Source: Bacteroidales bacterium (GTDB taxonomy: Bacteria; Bacteroidota; Bacteroidia; Bacteroidales; Muribaculaceae). From it: DNA of 55,753 bases. Position numbers and translations under genes: made by a program. Shown here piece by piece: positions 8,739-19,004 of the stretch (the stretch's first letter is position 1; every line of letters begins with the position of its first letter). The stretch is taken from the NCBI GenBank assembly GCA_015061085.1, contig SUXG01000012.1, positions 1-55,753 of the forward strand. Reading direction: 5' to 3'. The notes beneath the pieces are model-generated. The model saw only the letters and a program-made list of their open reading frames with translations. It searched no databases and was not told the origin of the DNA.

Positions 8739-9986
8739 ATGAAACTTCGAATTTTTCTATCACTGATTGTATCTGTCGCGATCACATCGTCTGCATGGGG
8801 AGTGACACGCGAAGAGATGGAGCAGGCTCGCACCATCACCGCTCAAGCGTTTTTGCGCTATATGAATAATGGTTCGGACTATCTCGATAAGCTAAACCCA
8901 ACAAGAGTTTCCGAACTAAAAAAGCATCTCAAAGAAAAAGAACTACAAAATCTTAAGACATTCGAAAGCATTGCTTACCCTAAAATAGACATCTACAAAA
9001 ATTGGAATAAAGCACAATTGCTTGAATTTTGGGGTACTACATTTTTTACTAATCCAAAAGTTCCACAGCAGGCGCAAGGAGCAAAACGTCAGGTCAAATC
9101 TAAAATCAACGCCATGAGCGTCATGCAGTCTGATACTGCCGAAACCGATGCTATCGAAAGTCAACCTCAACAACAAGCTATCGATGCAACGCAAGAGGCG
9201 CAACGCATAATCGATTCAATCACACGCGCCGATTCCATAGCCGCCGAAGCTGCAATCCTTGAAGCGTCAAACGATGTGGTTAAAGAAGACTTCACATCTG
9301 ACTCAATTGCGGCAGAAGAATCCACAATTGAGGATAACGAAGAAACAGTTAAATCAAAGAACAGTCCTACTCTCATCTATTCATTGATTCTGATTGTTCT
9401 TGTAGCTATTATTGCAGCATTGATTGTATACGCTGTAAAAGGCATTCAAAAGAGCAATAAACAGGATGTCAGAAAAAATGAAGATGATACAAGAGTTTTT
9501 GCCGATAAGGAAGACAACAATAATCATATCTCTAAAGAGATGCTCGACGAGAAAGACCGAGAGATTGCATCTCTTAAAGCTGAAATAGACAGACTCAATG
9601 ATGTCATTCTTCGCATGAACAATCGCCTGTCGGATGCTATCTCAGAAATTTCTCCAAATCAACGTCCAACACGAACAATTTATTTGGCATACGCCAATTC
9701 AAAGAACATATTTGTTCGCGCCGACAGCATCTACAACGAGGACTATTCTATTTTCAAGCTTGTCACCTCTGATGGCATAACCGGCTCATTTAGCATAATA
9801 GAAAATCCTATCGCTAACAAATTAGCCTTGTCTTTACCAATTTCAATTTTGAAAAATTCCTGTCAATCAGAAGATATGCATCACGACAACTGGTGCAAAC
9901 AAATCATCACTGAGAATGCCGGAACTGCAATCTTTGAAAACGGACGTTGGATAGTCAAACGCAAAGCTGATATTAATTTCCAATAA
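8739..9986 (+). CDS. Exported single-span protein with coiled coil, unknown function
   Basis: A 415-residue protein I cannot assign to a family. It opens with a signal peptide (MKLRIFLSLIVSVAITSSAWG), then a helical region rich in Lys and Glu to about residue 100. A low-complexity Ala/Asp/Glu/Ser linker follows to about 205, then one membrane span (LIYSLILIVLVAIIAALIVYAV, about 211-233) and a coiled coil (about 265-300, KDREIASLKAEIDRLNDVI). The C-terminal globular domain begins RTIYLAYANSKNIF. The topology suggests an N-terminal periplasmic part and a cytoplasmic C terminus. It sits 18 bases after the exporter gene and 16 before the kinase gene. The C-terminal layout resembles other Bacteroidales hypothetical proteins only in a general way. 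Confidence 0.75.
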   Translation: MKLRIFLSLIVSVAITSSAWGVTREEMEQARTITAQAFLRYMNNGSDYLDKLNPTRVSELKKHLKEKELQNLKTFESIAYPKIDIYKNWNKAQLLEFWGTTFFTNPKVPQQAQGAKRQVKSKINAMSVMQSDTAETDAIESQPQQQAIDATQEAQRIIDSITRADSIAAEAAILEASNDVVKEDFTSDSIAAEESTIEDNEETVKSKNSPTLIYSLILIVLVAIIAALIVYAVKGIQKSNKQDVRKNEDDTRVFADKEDNNNHISKEMLDEKDREIASLKAEIDRLNDVILRMNNRLSDAISEISPNQRPTRTIYLAYANSKNIFVRADSIYNEDYSIFKLVTSDGITGSFSIIENPIANKLALSLPISILKNSCQSEDMHHDNWCKQIITENAGTAIFENGRWIVKRKADINFQ

Positions 9987-10002
9987 AAATTTTTACCCCA
10001 TT

Positions 10003-11688
10003 ATGAACAATACTCTTAAAATTTATTGCAAAAATATTAACGAATATATCGCAATCAAAGGAGGCGAAACTCTACAAGAAATCTTCCTTAGAATTAGCGA
10101 CAAAATCAATCTTACCCCAATCTGTGCAAAAGTCAATAATCGCACCGAAGATTTGGCTTTTCCCGTCTATTCTCCCAAACAAATAGAATTTATCGATAGC
10201 ACTTCAGCTTCGGGCAATCGTGTATATATCCGTTCGCTCTGCATGATTCTATACAAAGCAGTTGAAGATGTCGCAAAAGGCTTGCATCTACGCATCGAAC
10301 ACTCTATATCAAAAGGGCACTATTGCCGACTGATTAATCCGAATAACGGCATTGCCGAAAATGTCACTGATGAATTGGTCAGCGAAATCAAGTGCCGAAT
10401 GAATGAAATTATAAATGCCGACATTCCTTTTGTTCGCAAGGAAAAACTCACTACCGACGTCATTGAAATTTTCAAAAGTCAAAATCTTAACGACAAAGTT
10501 CAACTTCTTGAGACAGGACATAATCTGTACACCGTCTATTATCAGTTAGACAATTTATGTGATTGCTACTATGGTCCGCTTGCTCCTTCGACAGCATGTA
10601 TAAGAACTTTCAACTTACAACAATATAAAGAAGGCTTCTTGCTTTTAGGACATTCCAATGACAATCCGGAGATTGCACAATCCCCGATTAAGCAGGAGAA
10701 AATGTTTGGTGCATTCACTGATTATCTTAGTTTCAATCGCATCTTAGGCGTGTCGAATGTCGGCGAGCTAAATCGTGTTGTTGCCGATAAAATGACGCCG
10801 TCGCTTATCAATGTTGCAGAAGCTTTACACGATAAGCAACTCGGTCGCATATCCGATGAAATTGCACGTCGTCGCCAACTCGGAGAGGCTAAAATTGTGC
10901 TTATTGCCGGGCCATCATCATCGGGCAAGACGACTACCACCAAGCGTCTCGCTATCCAGCTTATGACCAATCTCATTGTGCCCAAAATGATTTCACTCGA
11001 CGACTACTTTGTCAATCGTGAAGATACTCCTCGCGACGAGACCGGCGACTACGACTACGAATCGCTATACTCGCTTGACTTGGAACTCTTCAACTCCGAC
11101 ATGAACAAACTACTTTCAGGAGAGGAAATCAACCTTCCTACCTATAGTTTTGAACTTGGTTGTCGCATTGAGAAGCATCGTCCGTTGCGCCTTGGCGAGC
11201 ATGAAGTGCTAATTATTGAGGGCATACATGGTCTTAATCCTGAATTGACAGCTCAGATACCTGACAAAGACAAATTCAAGCTCTATGTGTCTGCTTTGAC
11301 AACGCTTTCAATCGATAATCACAACTGGATACCTACGACCGACAATCGTCTGCTTCGTCGCATTGTGCGCGACTACAAATATCGTGCAACTTCGGCTTTG
11401 TCGACCATGCGTCGCTGGCCATCCGTACGTCGTGGTGAAGAAAAATGGATATTTCCATTCCAAGAGAATGCGGATGCAATGTTTAACTCGTCGTTGCTAT
11501 TCGAATTGGGTGTAATGAAAAGCTATGCAGAGCCTGTGTTGCGACAGGTGCCACATGATGTGCCGGAATATGCCGAGGCCTACCGATTACTGAAATTTCT
11601 CAGCTACTTCGAGCCTATTCCTGCCGACCAAATTCCGTCGACATCACTGCTTCGCGAATTCCTCGGAGGCTCTTCATTCACATATTAA
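10003..11688 (+). CDS. Uridine-kinase-like nucleoside kinase with N-terminal TGS/SAD region
   Basis: A 561-residue two-part protein. The first 270 residues resemble the TGS and second-additional domains of threonyl-tRNA synthetase (for example IEHSISKGHYCRL). The second half is a phosphoribulokinase/uridine-kinase P-loop domain, with Walker A GPSSSGKTTTTKRL near residue 306, a DDYF substrate motif and LIIEGIHGLNP. This architecture is widespread in Bacteroidetes and Firmicutes and is annotated as nucleoside or uridine kinase, which phosphorylates uridine/cytidine for pyrimidine salvage. The substrate is inferred from the family. Length and motifs look complete. It is last in the unit started at 7657, and a strong bidirectional terminator follows. 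Confidence 0.88.
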   Translation: MNNTLKIYCKNINEYIAIKGGETLQEIFLRISDKINLTPICAKVNNRTEDLAFPVYSPKQIEFIDSTSASGNRVYIRSLCMILYKAVEDVAKGLHLRIEHSISKGHYCRLINPNNGIAENVTDELVSEIKCRMNEIINADIPFVRKEKLTTDVIEIFKSQNLNDKVQLLETGHNLYTVYYQLDNLCDCYYGPLAPSTACIRTFNLQQYKEGFLLLGHSNDNPEIAQSPIKQEKMFGAFTDYLSFNRILGVSNVGELNRVVADKMTPSLINVAEALHDKQLGRISDEIARRRQLGEAKIVLIAGPSSSGKTTTTKRLAIQLMTNLIVPKMISLDDYFVNREDTPRDETGDYDYESLYSLDLELFNSDMNKLLSGEEINLPTYSFELGCRIEKHRPLRLGEHEVLIIEGIHGLNPELTAQIPDKDKFKLYVSALTTLSIDNHNWIPTTDNRLLRRIVRDYKYRATSALSTMRRWPSVRRGEEKWIFPFQENADAMFNSSLLFELGVMKSYAEPVLRQVPHDVPEYAEAYRLLKFLSYFEPIPADQIPSTSLLREFLGGSSFTY

Positions 11689-11840
11689 CACTGTGTCACT
11701 CCATTTGAAAGATTAATAGTCATAGCCCCTATGCTTGTGCTCATTCACCCACAACTGATGAGACACATTAGTATCATGAGCAAGGATAGTGTTTTCTTCC
11801 GATAACAAAGTAATTTTAAAAATCAATATGTACCAATCAA

Positions 11841-11880
11841 GATAGAGGGGATGTTCTGATTGTAGAACATCCCCCCTATC
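11841..11880. terminator. Bidirectional terminator between the kinase gene and secA
   Basis: GATAGAGGGGATGTTCT (11841-11857) pairs with AGAACATCCCCCCTATC (11864-11880), a 17-base near-perfect stem with a 6-base loop. It serves the convergent kinase and secA genes. Confidence 0.85.
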
Positions 11881-11898
11881 TTAGTATAAATATTTGTA

Positions 11899-14800
11899 TT
11901 ATTCCATTTTGCCGTGACAATTCTTGTACTTCTTGCCTGAACCGCATGGACAAGGATCATTGCGACCAACCTTTGGAGCAGCTTTAATCGGTTGGGTCGG
12001 TTTCTGACGTTGTGGACCTGCAGCCGCAGCACGTTGAGCACTCTCGCCCGGATAGCTGTCACGTGTTGTCGAATAATTTGCATAAGGATTTGTCGTTGAT
12101 GATGATTGAGGATAGTCACGACGAATCTGCTGCATATTGCGATAGCTGTGTTGAGCACGTTGTGCCTCTGCATTAGCTTCCTGTTGCGCACGTTGCGCTT
12201 CTGCTTGAGCTTTTGCCTCTTCGAAGTCAGGGACAGCCAATTTGCCACGAAGAAGTGTTGCCACAGATTTAGAATTCATATCCCAAAGCATCTTCTTCCA
12301 CAGCTCATATGCTTCGAGCTTATAGATTACAAGAGGATCTTTCTGCTCATAACTTGCATTTTGCACTGACTTGCGGAGTTCGTCCATCTCACGAAGTTGT
12401 TCTTGCCAAGCCTTATCGATAGAAGAAAGTAGCACTGTCTTTTCCCAAGACTTGGTAAGGTTTGCACATTCGCTGTTGTAGGCTTCTTCTACATCGATAC
12501 GAATGTTAAACATGCGACGTCCGTCGGTCATAGGAATTTGAAGCATGCCTTTTGCACCTTGTTCTTCCACAAAGTGCTTAATCCATGGCATTGCATGTTG
12601 AGCCATTTTTTCTTTCTTGCGAGCAAATGCTTGCATTGCCGCTTCAGCCAAAGTATCAGCCACAGAGCTACGATCGAGCTTTGCAAACTCTTCTGCAGAG
12701 AAAGGAAGTTGCATAGCAAATGATTTCACAACAGCTTCTTCAACCTCTGCATAATCCTTGCTTTGTGCTATATCCTGAGCAACCTCATAAATCATGTTTG
12801 CAATGTCCGTACCAATGCGTTCACCCTTAAGTGCATTTTGACGACGACCGTATATACCATTGCGTTGAGCATTCATCACATCGTCATATTCCACAAGACG
12901 TTTACGAATACCAAAGTTGTTTTCTTCCACACGCTTTTGGGCATTCTCGATAGACTTAGTAACCATAGGAGCTTCAAGCATTTCGCCCTCCTTAAATCCG
13001 AGTTTATCAAGAGTCTTCACAACTCTATCACTTGCAAATAGACGCATAACAGTGTCTTCAAACGATACGAAGAACACAGAAGAACCCGGGTCACCTTGAC
13101 GACCTGCACGACCACGAAGCTGACGGTCGACACGACGTGATTCATGTCGTTCTGTACCGATAATGGCAAGACCACCTGCGTCCTTAACCTCTTGTGTAAG
13201 CTTAATGTCGGTACCACGTCCTGCCATGTTAGTTGCAATCGTTACTGTGCCTCGCTTACCTGCTTGCGCAACGATATCTGCTTCTTTTTGGTGAAGTTTC
13301 GCATTGAGGACTTGATGTGGGATCTTGCGTAAGCTGAGCATTTTAGAAAGAAGCTCTGAGATTTCCACCGATGTCGTACCGACGAGTACAGGACGTCCTG
13401 CATCAATCATCTTTTGGACTTCATCGATTACTGCATTATATTTCTCCTTCTTTGTACGATAGACACGGTCGTTCATATCGTTACGAAGAACCGGACGATT
13501 AGTCGGAATTTCTATTACTTCAAGTTTATAGATGTCGTAGAATTCACCGGCTTCTGTCATCGCTGTACCTGTCATACCTGCAAGTTTGCGATACATACGA
13601 AAATAATTCTGAAGCGTCACTGTCGCAAAGGTTTGTGTCGCAGCTTCTACTTTCACTCCTTCTTTTGCTTCAATCGCTTGGTGTAAGCCGTCGCTATAAC
13701 GACGTCCTTCCATGATACGACCTGTCTGCTCATCAACAATCTTGATCTTATTATCATCAATTACATATTCGACATTGAGTTCAAATAATGTATATGCTTT
13801 AAGCAATTGATTGACTGTGTGAACACGTTCCGCCTTTACAGCATAATTTTGCAACAACAAGTCTTTTCTTTCTTGCTTTTCTTCGGCATTAAGGCCTTCG
13901 TTTTCAACCTGAGAAAGCTGTGACGTAATGTCAGGGAGAACGAAGAATTCCGGGTCATCGGTTGTACCGGTCATTACATCAATACCCTTATCTGTAAGTT
14001 CGATACTGTGATTCTTTTCGTCAATTACAAAGAATAGAGGTTCCACTGCTTCCGGCATCAATGCATTATTGTTTTCCATGTAGATTTTTTCTACATCGAG
14101 AAGCAATTTCTTAACGCCATCTTCTGAAAGGAATTTAATAAGCGGACCATATTTTGGCAATGCTTTATAGACACGATATAATGACAAACCACCATCTTTC
14201 AATAATGTCTGGGCATCGAGTGGTTTCTTTGCATCCGGGTCTTTTTTGTCGAATTTAGCCACTTGTTCAGGATCACCACTCCATGCTGCAGCAATTTTGG
14301 CTTTAGCCTCAATGAGTAGTTGGTTGGCAAGTTTGCGTTGTGCCATAACCACCTTTTCTACATTTGGTTTAAACTGCATGAACATTTGGTCGTCGCCCTT
14401 AGGCACCGGACCTGAGATAATCAACGGAGTACGAGCATCATCGACAAGCACAGAATCGACCTCATCGACAATTGCATAGTAATGGTCGTTGCGTTGCACA
14501 AGTTCTTCGACAGTCAAAGCCATGTTATCACGAAGATAGTCGAAGCCAAACTCATTGTTCGTACCAAACGTAATATCTGCACGATAGGCATCGCGACGTT
14601 GCTTAGTATTTGGCTGTGTTTTATCGATACAAGCCACCGAAAGACCATGGAATTGATAAAGAGGGCCCATCCATTCCGAGTCACGCTTAGCGAGGTAATC
14701 GTTGACTGTCACAACGTGAACACCTTCTCCTGTCAAAGCATTCAAGAAAACAGGAAGTGTAGCCACAAGGGTCTTACCTTCACCGGTCGCCATCTCAGCG

Positions 14801-15390
14801 ATATTGTTTGATGCTTTTCCATTATTCATTATACCATGCAACACTTGTCCACCGATAAGCTGAACGTCATAGTGCACCATGTCCCATTTCATAAGGTTAC
14901 CTCCGGCTATCCATTCGTTCTTATAAATAGCCTTACCATCTTCGATGTCGACAAAGTCCTTGCCTTGTGCAGCAAGTTCGCGGTCAAAGTCTGTCGCAGT
15001 AACTTCTATAGTGTCATTTTCTTTGAAACGACGAGCTGTTTCTTTTACGATAGCAAAAACTTCAGGCAATACTTCATCAAGTTTTTGAGCATACATCTTG
15101 AAATATTGCTCCTTAAGTTCATCAATTTTCTTCCAAAGAGGCTCACGCTTGTCATAATCCAAAGTCTCGATTTCCTTACGTATATCAGCAATCTGATCTT
15201 TGTATTTTTGTGCTTCGCCTCGTATATCAGCCTTGATGTCGGTGATACGTTGACGCAACTCATCATTGCTGATACCCTTAATTTGCTCTGTTATCGGATT
15301 GATTTCTTTCTTCAAACGATCCCATAGCGGACGCACTGCACGTTCACTCTGATCGCCGAAAAGCTTTTTCAAAAAATTACTAAATCCCAT
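11899..15390 (-). CDS. secA: Preprotein translocase ATPase SecA
   Basis: A 1163-residue SecA, the motor that drives preproteins through SecYEG. Walker A is [13 protein letters not shown] near residue 205. The DEAD-equivalent is [15 protein letters not shown], and later helicase motifs ([12 protein letters not shown] and [11 protein letters not shown]) are intact. The C terminus is a Gln/Ala-rich linker followed by the SEC-C zinc motif [16 protein letters not shown]. At 1163 residues it is longer than the roughly 840-900 of Bacillus and Escherichia SecA. The extra length is the N-terminal coiled insertion (about residues 50-105), one or more internal insertions and the tail, as is usual in Bacteroidetes. 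It is a single-gene unit. Confidence 0.97.
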   Translation of the reverse strand: MGFSNFLKKLFGDQSERAVRPLWDRLKKEINPITEQIKGISNDELRQRITDIKADIRGEAQKYKDQIADIRKEIETLDYDKREPLWKKIDELKEQYFKMYAQKLDEVLPEVFAIVKETARRFKENDTIEVTATDFDRELAAQGKDFVDIEDGKAIYKNEWIAGGNLMKWDMVHYDVQLIGGQVLHGIMNNGKASNNIAEMATGEGKTLVATLPVFLNALTGEGVHVVTVNDYLAKRDSEWMGPLYQFHGLSVACIDKTQPNTKQRRDAYRADITFGTNNEFGFDYLRDNMALTVEELVQRNDHYYAIVDEVDSVLVDDARTPLIISGPVPKGDDQMFMQFKPNVEKVVMAQRKLANQLLIEAKAKIAAAWSGDPEQVAKFDKKDPDAKKPLDAQTLLKDGGLSLYRVYKALPKYGPLIKFLSEDGVKKLLLDVEKIYMENNNALMPEAVEPLFFVIDEKNHSIELTDKGIDVMTGTTDDPEFFVLPDITSQLSQVENEGLNAEEKQERKDLLLQNYAVKAERVHTVNQLLKAYTLFELNVEYVIDDNKIKIVDEQTGRIMEGRRYSDGLHQAIEAKEGVKVEAATQTFATVTLQNYFRMYRKLAGMTGTAMTEAGEFYDIYKLEVIEIPTNRPVLRNDMNDRVYRTKKEKYNAVIDEVQKMIDAGRPVLVGTTSVEISELLSKMLSLRKIPHQVLNAKLHQKEADIVAQAGKRGTVTIATNMAGRGTDIKLTQEVKDAGGLAIIGTERHESRRVDRQLRGRAGRQGDPGSSVFFVSFEDTVMRLFASDRVVKTLDKLGFKEGEMLEAPMVTKSIENAQKRVEENNFGIRKRLVEYDDVMNAQRNGIYGRRQNALKGERIGTDIANMIYEVAQDIAQSKDYAEVEEAVVKSFAMQLPFSAEEFAKLDRSSVADTLAEAAMQAFARKKEKMAQHAMPWIKHFVEEQGAKGMLQIPMTDGRRMFNIRIDVEEAYNSECANLTKSWEKTVLLSSIDKAWQEQLREMDELRKSVQNASYEQKDPLVIYKLEAYELWKKMLWDMNSKSVATLLRGKLAVPDFEEAKAQAEAQRAQQEANAEAQRAQHSYRNMQQIRRDYPQSSSTTNPYANYSTTRDSYPGESAQRAAAAGPQRQKPTQPIKAAPKVGRNDPCPCGSGKKYKNCHGKME

Positions 15391-15434
15391 TTTTATATGT
15401 TGTTGTTTTTTATTCTTATAATAAAATTATGCCA

Positions 15435-15455
15435 AAATTGAGATAATCTCAATTT
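15435..15455 (-). promoter_or_regulatory. Perfect palindrome at the start of the secA leader
   Basis: AAATTGAGA (15435-15443), loop TAA, then TCTCAATTT (15447-15455): nine paired bases per arm. It begins within a few bases of the predicted secA transcription start (about 15457). It could be a dyad operator or a 5' mRNA stem; it lacks the GC content and T run of a terminator. Confidence 0.5.
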
Positions 15456-15463
15456 CGAACTTG

Positions 15464-15495
15464 CAAAGATAATATAAATACTTGAAATACCGAAA
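15464..15495 (-). promoter_or_regulatory. secA promoter
   Basis: On the minus strand the -33 region is TTTC (15495-15492, one mismatch), with a 20-base spacer and an exact TATCTTTG (15471-15464). The leader to the secA ATG is about 67 bases. The -33 box lies at the very end of the upstream gene region, next to its stop at 15497. Confidence 0.6.
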
Positions 15496-15496
15496 A

Positions 15497-17077
15497 TTAT
15501 AGTGCCAAAGGTTTGGCTATTGCTCCATTTGGCGAACGAATGTGAAGAATTTGTGTTATTGTCGGTGCTATTGAGATTGCCTTAACTGATGTATTAATTA
15601 CTTGCGATTCAACTTCTGCCCCCATGATAAATGCAGGAGTGAGCACTGAGGATGAGCGCACCTGCTTCTTCACTTCAGGATAAGTAGTATCATCGACCAA
15701 TGTCCATCCGTATGCCACTTTCAAATAAATATCGCCGGCAGTCTTCGGATTGATACATAAACGCAACGATTCCAGTTCCGGATTGGCATGCGATAATATT
15801 TCAGTCAATGTAAAAGCGTCTGAAACGCCGCTCATTTTGCACAAAAACACCTTCGCCTCTTCTGCCACATCTGATATACGCAAGCCTTTTGATTCAATCT
15901 GTTTACGATCAAGATAGATTTGATCATGACTGAAAGTCTCGACATAATTACCATTTCCATGCAATGCCACCAAATATGAATTCAACAAAGATGTTGCACG
16001 TTTAACGGAAAATTGCCCCGTTGGGATTTCATATTTAGGATCATCTTCCACTGCATCGTTATAGTAGCCAGTCGAAGAAACAAAAATGACCGTATTAGAC
16101 AAACCGACATACTTATCGATGGCATCAAATAGTCTGCCAAGTTGAGCATCAAGTTTTATGTAAGTATCTTGCAACTCCAATCTATAATCACCGTCTTTGA
16201 CATATTTAAATGGTTCGGCGGTATAACTGAGGTTTAACATATCAATCGCATCTCCACGATTTCCTAATTGCAATGCTTTTAGATAATCCACTGCCACTGT
16301 TGTTATTTCCTCATTTGCCAACGGAGAATCAAGATACATGCGATAGACATTTCTGTCTGATGTAGGGAAAGTATATCTAAAAGGATAATATCTCTTTTGA
16401 GCCGGAATACCTATATACTTATCCAACGAATAGGCAGGTTTCCATTGCATCGTATCAATACGCGACGCCAACGACTTGCCATAATTTCTTTGGCTTAATA
16501 ATTGTGGCACATCCTTATAGTATGTTGTCGTGCTCCACTTGCCCGTATTGTCGTTAATCCAAAAGGCACTATTCCCGGCATGACCTGCCATAATAATAGC
16601 CTGTTGTGGATCTAAAGCTATCGAATAGACAGCACCCAAACCTGCGCCATCGATTTTCACCTCATCGCTGATAGTCGATAGCATAAGATTGTGAGGCGAA
16701 TATGTCTCTGTCGTGAAATTACCAATCGATGCAGGATCGTTTAGTGATGCTTCCGACTTGTGTTTCTCTGCATTGTAAATACTTGATGCTACAACTCCAT
16801 TCTTTGACGGATAATTACCTGTATAAATCATGGCTGTCGCATTGACAGCATCCGGATTTGCAACAACAAAATCCACATCACGAAGATATGCACTTTCTTT
16901 CATCAGTCGTTTAAAACCTTTCTCTCCAAACAATGATTCCAACGACTCTATATAATCTGTACGTAATTGATCGACTACAATTCCCACAACCAATTTAGGA
17001 CGAGAACCATTGACTTGCACAACTGTAATGATTGACACAAGACCGATCAACACACCTGTTATAAATCTTTTTTTCAC
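15497..17077 (-). CDS. Alkaline-phosphatase-fold exported protein, probably catalytically degenerate
   Basis: A 526-residue exported protein (signal peptide about residues 1-24) of the type I phosphodiesterase/PafA-like superfamily. The fold is recognisable from VVGIVVDQLRTDYI (about 30-43), AMIYTGNYPSKNGV (about 80-94) and IIMAGHAGNSAFW. Several catalytic positions appear lost. The usual Thr-containing stretch before GHATIYTG reads PDAVNATAMIYTG, the PafA-type SxKxR region reads SIALDPQQAI, the SYTDxxGH metal motif reads SYTAEPFKY, and the SADHG motif reads SSTGYYND. The late THG..Y..H metal motif also seems absent. It is probably a binding or scaffold pseudoenzyme, a conclusion that rests on remembered motifs. 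The stop is 4 bases from the Lnb-like gene, so they form one unit. Confidence 0.75.
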   Translation of the reverse strand: MKKRFITGVLIGLVSIITVVQVNGSRPKLVVGIVVDQLRTDYIESLESLFGEKGFKRLMKESAYLRDVDFVVANPDAVNATAMIYTGNYPSKNGVVASSIYNAEKHKSEASLNDPASIGNFTTETYSPHNLMLSTISDEVKIDGAGLGAVYSIALDPQQAIIMAGHAGNSAFWINDNTGKWSTTTYYKDVPQLLSQRNYGKSLASRIDTMQWKPAYSLDKYIGIPAQKRYYPFRYTFPTSDRNVYRMYLDSPLANEEITTVAVDYLKALQLGNRGDAIDMLNLSYTAEPFKYVKDGDYRLELQDTYIKLDAQLGRLFDAIDKYVGLSNTVIFVSSTGYYNDAVEDDPKYEIPTGQFSVKRATSLLNSYLVALHGNGNYVETFSHDQIYLDRKQIESKGLRISDVAEEAKVFLCKMSGVSDAFTLTEILSHANPELESLRLCINPKTAGDIYLKVAYGWTLVDDTTYPEVKKQVRSSSVLTPAFIMGAEVESQVINTSVKAISIAPTITQILHIRSPNGAIAKPLAL

Positions 17078-17081
17078 CTTC

Positions 17082-18320
17082 TTATTTCTGTTTTACAGTC
17101 TTTCCAGACTGCCAAATGTTTTTATTGTTTTTATTTATCAAATATCCTACCGAAAGCATAAAATCTGCAAAAATCAACGGATAGACCGCCACATTCAACA
17201 CTTGATTTTGGAATGGCAACGAAATCAAAAATATTGCTATCACTAACGTGTTAAGCGCCATATAACACCACACAATCTTGTTCATTCGTCGACTCCACAC
17301 CATCATCGGAACTATCAATGCCAACGGATTAAGCCACCATATATTGATGTTAGGCGATGTCGCCTCATGTTCTGAAACAAACACCATAAAGAATACAAGA
17401 CATCCTGCCATTCCACAAACACCATACCATAAAGCATAAGTCCACCGACATATTCGCCCCTTTATCAAACTTTTTATCGTCACAAAGGAAATCACGACCA
17501 GCAGCAAAAGTCCTATAAACAATGGGCTTATCAAAAATGGCGTTGCATCAAGTGTCATATCTCCACGTCCCTCGTAAATCACCTTTTCTTCCGACACCAG
17601 TTTTCTTCCATCATTTAGACTTGCCTTCGATGCCGACATCATCAATTCGATAGGCACAAACATCTCTTCGCGACGCGACAATTCATAATCCAAGCCGCTG
17701 CCGAGTATCAAATCGACACCAAATTGATACCAATCATAATTACGTCCATAGTGTGTCAACACCTTTCGATACGAGCCAAATCGAACAGAATCATTATAAT
17801 CTATCTGCTCGCCTACTGCTTGATCGATTCTATCGAGAATCTTTGTGGCACAATTATTTTTTACGTAGTTATATCGATACCTCCTATTTTCCGGGCGTAC
17901 ATCCCACAACAATAGTTCCAACAATCGATGTGATTCTTCTTGTGTCAAATTCAAACGTTGCTCCACGACCATTGCTCCATCTGCTTCACAGGCTGCCATA
18001 AACATCGGAAAATCATGACACCCCGCCATATAATCAGTCTCGCCTTTCACAAAACGATATATAAAATTAGGGGCATCAAAGTCAAACAATCCATAATCAA
18101 ACGCCAAATCAAAATCTGACGATTTCACTCTGACAGCCTCATGCCCATAAAGCTCATAGACCTCTGCTGCCGGATACTTTGTTATCAGACTGACTTCTAA
18201 TGTATCATTCTTCACTTCCGGCATCTGACTTTGTGGCGCATAAATTGAAACTTGCGACATTCCCACCAATACAAACACCAAAGAAAACACAAAAATCAAT
18301 AGTCTTCTTTTCTGCTCCAT
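17082..18320 (-). CDS. DUF4105 protein, Lnb-type lipoprotein N-acyltransferase
   Basis: A 412-residue membrane protein with a signal anchor (about residues 8-25) and a periplasmic NlpC/P60-like DUF4105 domain (about 40-210). The candidate catalytic pair is the His in LYGHEAVRV and the Cys in YVKNNCATKILDRID. A linker and four to five C-terminal spans follow. PF13387 is the N-terminal domain of Lnb, the Bacteroides enzyme that N-acylates lipoproteins in place of Lnt. Whether this paralog has that activity is inferred; Bacteroidales often carry several DUF4105 proteins. It is first in a two-gene unit with the phosphatase-fold protein, and its promoter is at 18357-18387. Confidence 0.85.
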   Translation of the reverse strand: MEQKRRLLIFVFSLVFVLVGMSQVSIYAPQSQMPEVKNDTLEVSLITKYPAAEVYELYGHEAVRVKSSDFDLAFDYGLFDFDAPNFIYRFVKGETDYMAGCHDFPMFMAACEADGAMVVEQRLNLTQEESHRLLELLLWDVRPENRRYRYNYVKNNCATKILDRIDQAVGEQIDYNDSVRFGSYRKVLTHYGRNYDWYQFGVDLILGSGLDYELSRREEMFVPIELMMSASKASLNDGRKLVSEEKVIYEGRGDMTLDATPFLISPLFIGLLLLVVISFVTIKSLIKGRICRWTYALWYGVCGMAGCLVFFMVFVSEHEATSPNINIWWLNPLALIVPMMVWSRRMNKIVWCYMALNTLVIAIFLISLPFQNQVLNVAVYPLIFADFMLSVGYLINKNNKNIWQSGKTVKQK

Positions 18321-18356
18321 AAATTTATTATCAAATCATTAATGATATTTATTCCA

Positions 18357-18387
18357 CAAAGTTACATCTATTTTTTATTCCGACAAA
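18357..18387 (-). promoter_or_regulatory. Promoter of the DUF4105 unit
   Basis: Minus strand: TTTG (18387-18384), a 19-base spacer, then TAACTTTG (18364-18357). Both boxes are exact. The start would fall near 18350, about 30 bases before the gene. Confidence 0.8.
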
Positions 18388-18480
18388 ACACTTTTAAATC
18401 AAAGGCTATTTTATCATTGAATTATATCTGTTTATCCCTCATTCGACAATTCGCAAACCTCAAAATACCTATTTGTGAGT

Positions 18481-18512
18481 ATTGCAATTTGCTAAAAAAA
18501 TACGTAACTTTG
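18481..18512 (+). promoter_or_regulatory. Promoter that fixes the start of the His-rich protein
   Basis: ATTG (18481-18484), a 20-base spacer, then TAACTTTG (18505-18512), with an exact -7 box. It lies inside the longest possible frame that starts at 18342, so that upstream ATG cannot be the start of this transcript's protein. Confidence 0.65.
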
Positions 18513-18533
18513 CACAAAATTTCAAAGGAGCAA

Positions 18534-18875
18534 GTGAAAAAATGCCTCACACATAGTTTTTGCATTGTGATGCTAATGGCTTTTATAAGCTATTGGGCAA
18601 GCATTAATTTGTTCGGACACATTCACACAATCAACGGGACAACAATTACACACTCCCACCCTTTTAAAAGCAACGGAGATCACAATCACTCAAACAATGC
18701 TCTTTTCACAATTTTATCGTTATCAAATTTCAGTACTGATGACGTAATCTCTCATAATTCACTATTGAATTTTGTTGCGCCATTCGTTTCAGAAATAGTA
18801 TTTAACCATTCAGATATATTAAATGATGAGCCATCAACCGGCTTAATAAGTCTTCGCGCACCTCCGGTTCATTAA
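18534..18875 (+). CDS. Small exported His-rich protein ahead of a TonB receptor
   Basis: A 113-residue protein if translation starts at the GTG at 18534. The frame is open back to an ATG at 18342, but a promoter sits at 18481-18512, the upstream residues look like translated non-coding DNA, and the GTG gives a good signal sequence (MKKCLTHSFCIVMLMAFISYW). The mature part carries a His cluster (GHIHTINGTTITHSHPF, then GDHNHSN) and ends SLRAPPVH. Small secreted His-containing proteins with a similar LRAPP-type tail occur before metal-linked TonB receptors in Bacteroidetes; this is from memory. The His residues suggest zinc, copper or nickel binding. The receptor gene follows after 129 bases. 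Confidence 0.6.
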   Translation: MKKCLTHSFCIVMLMAFISYWASINLFGHIHTINGTTITHSHPFKSNGDHNHSNNALFTILSLSNFSTDDVISHNSLLNFVAPFVSEIVFNHSDILNDEPSTGLISLRAPPVH

Positions 18876-19004
18876 TTGTTGTTATCGACAGCTACTTTCT
18901 CATAGCAAAATTTATCTCATAAAAACTTCCTATATTACCACATAGGGTGCTTTACGCTTGCATTCTATCGTAATACCTCATTATCTAAATATACAACATT
19001 AACA

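Noticed and set aside
11899..15390. Several plus-strand frames antisense to secA
   Set aside because: They are strand shadows of a strongly coding gene, with His/Cys/Phe-rich composition and no family match.
18342..18533. Longer N terminus for the His-rich protein (ATG at 18342)
   Set aside because: It runs through two promoters (18357-18387 minus, 18481-18512 plus) and lacks a signal peptide.
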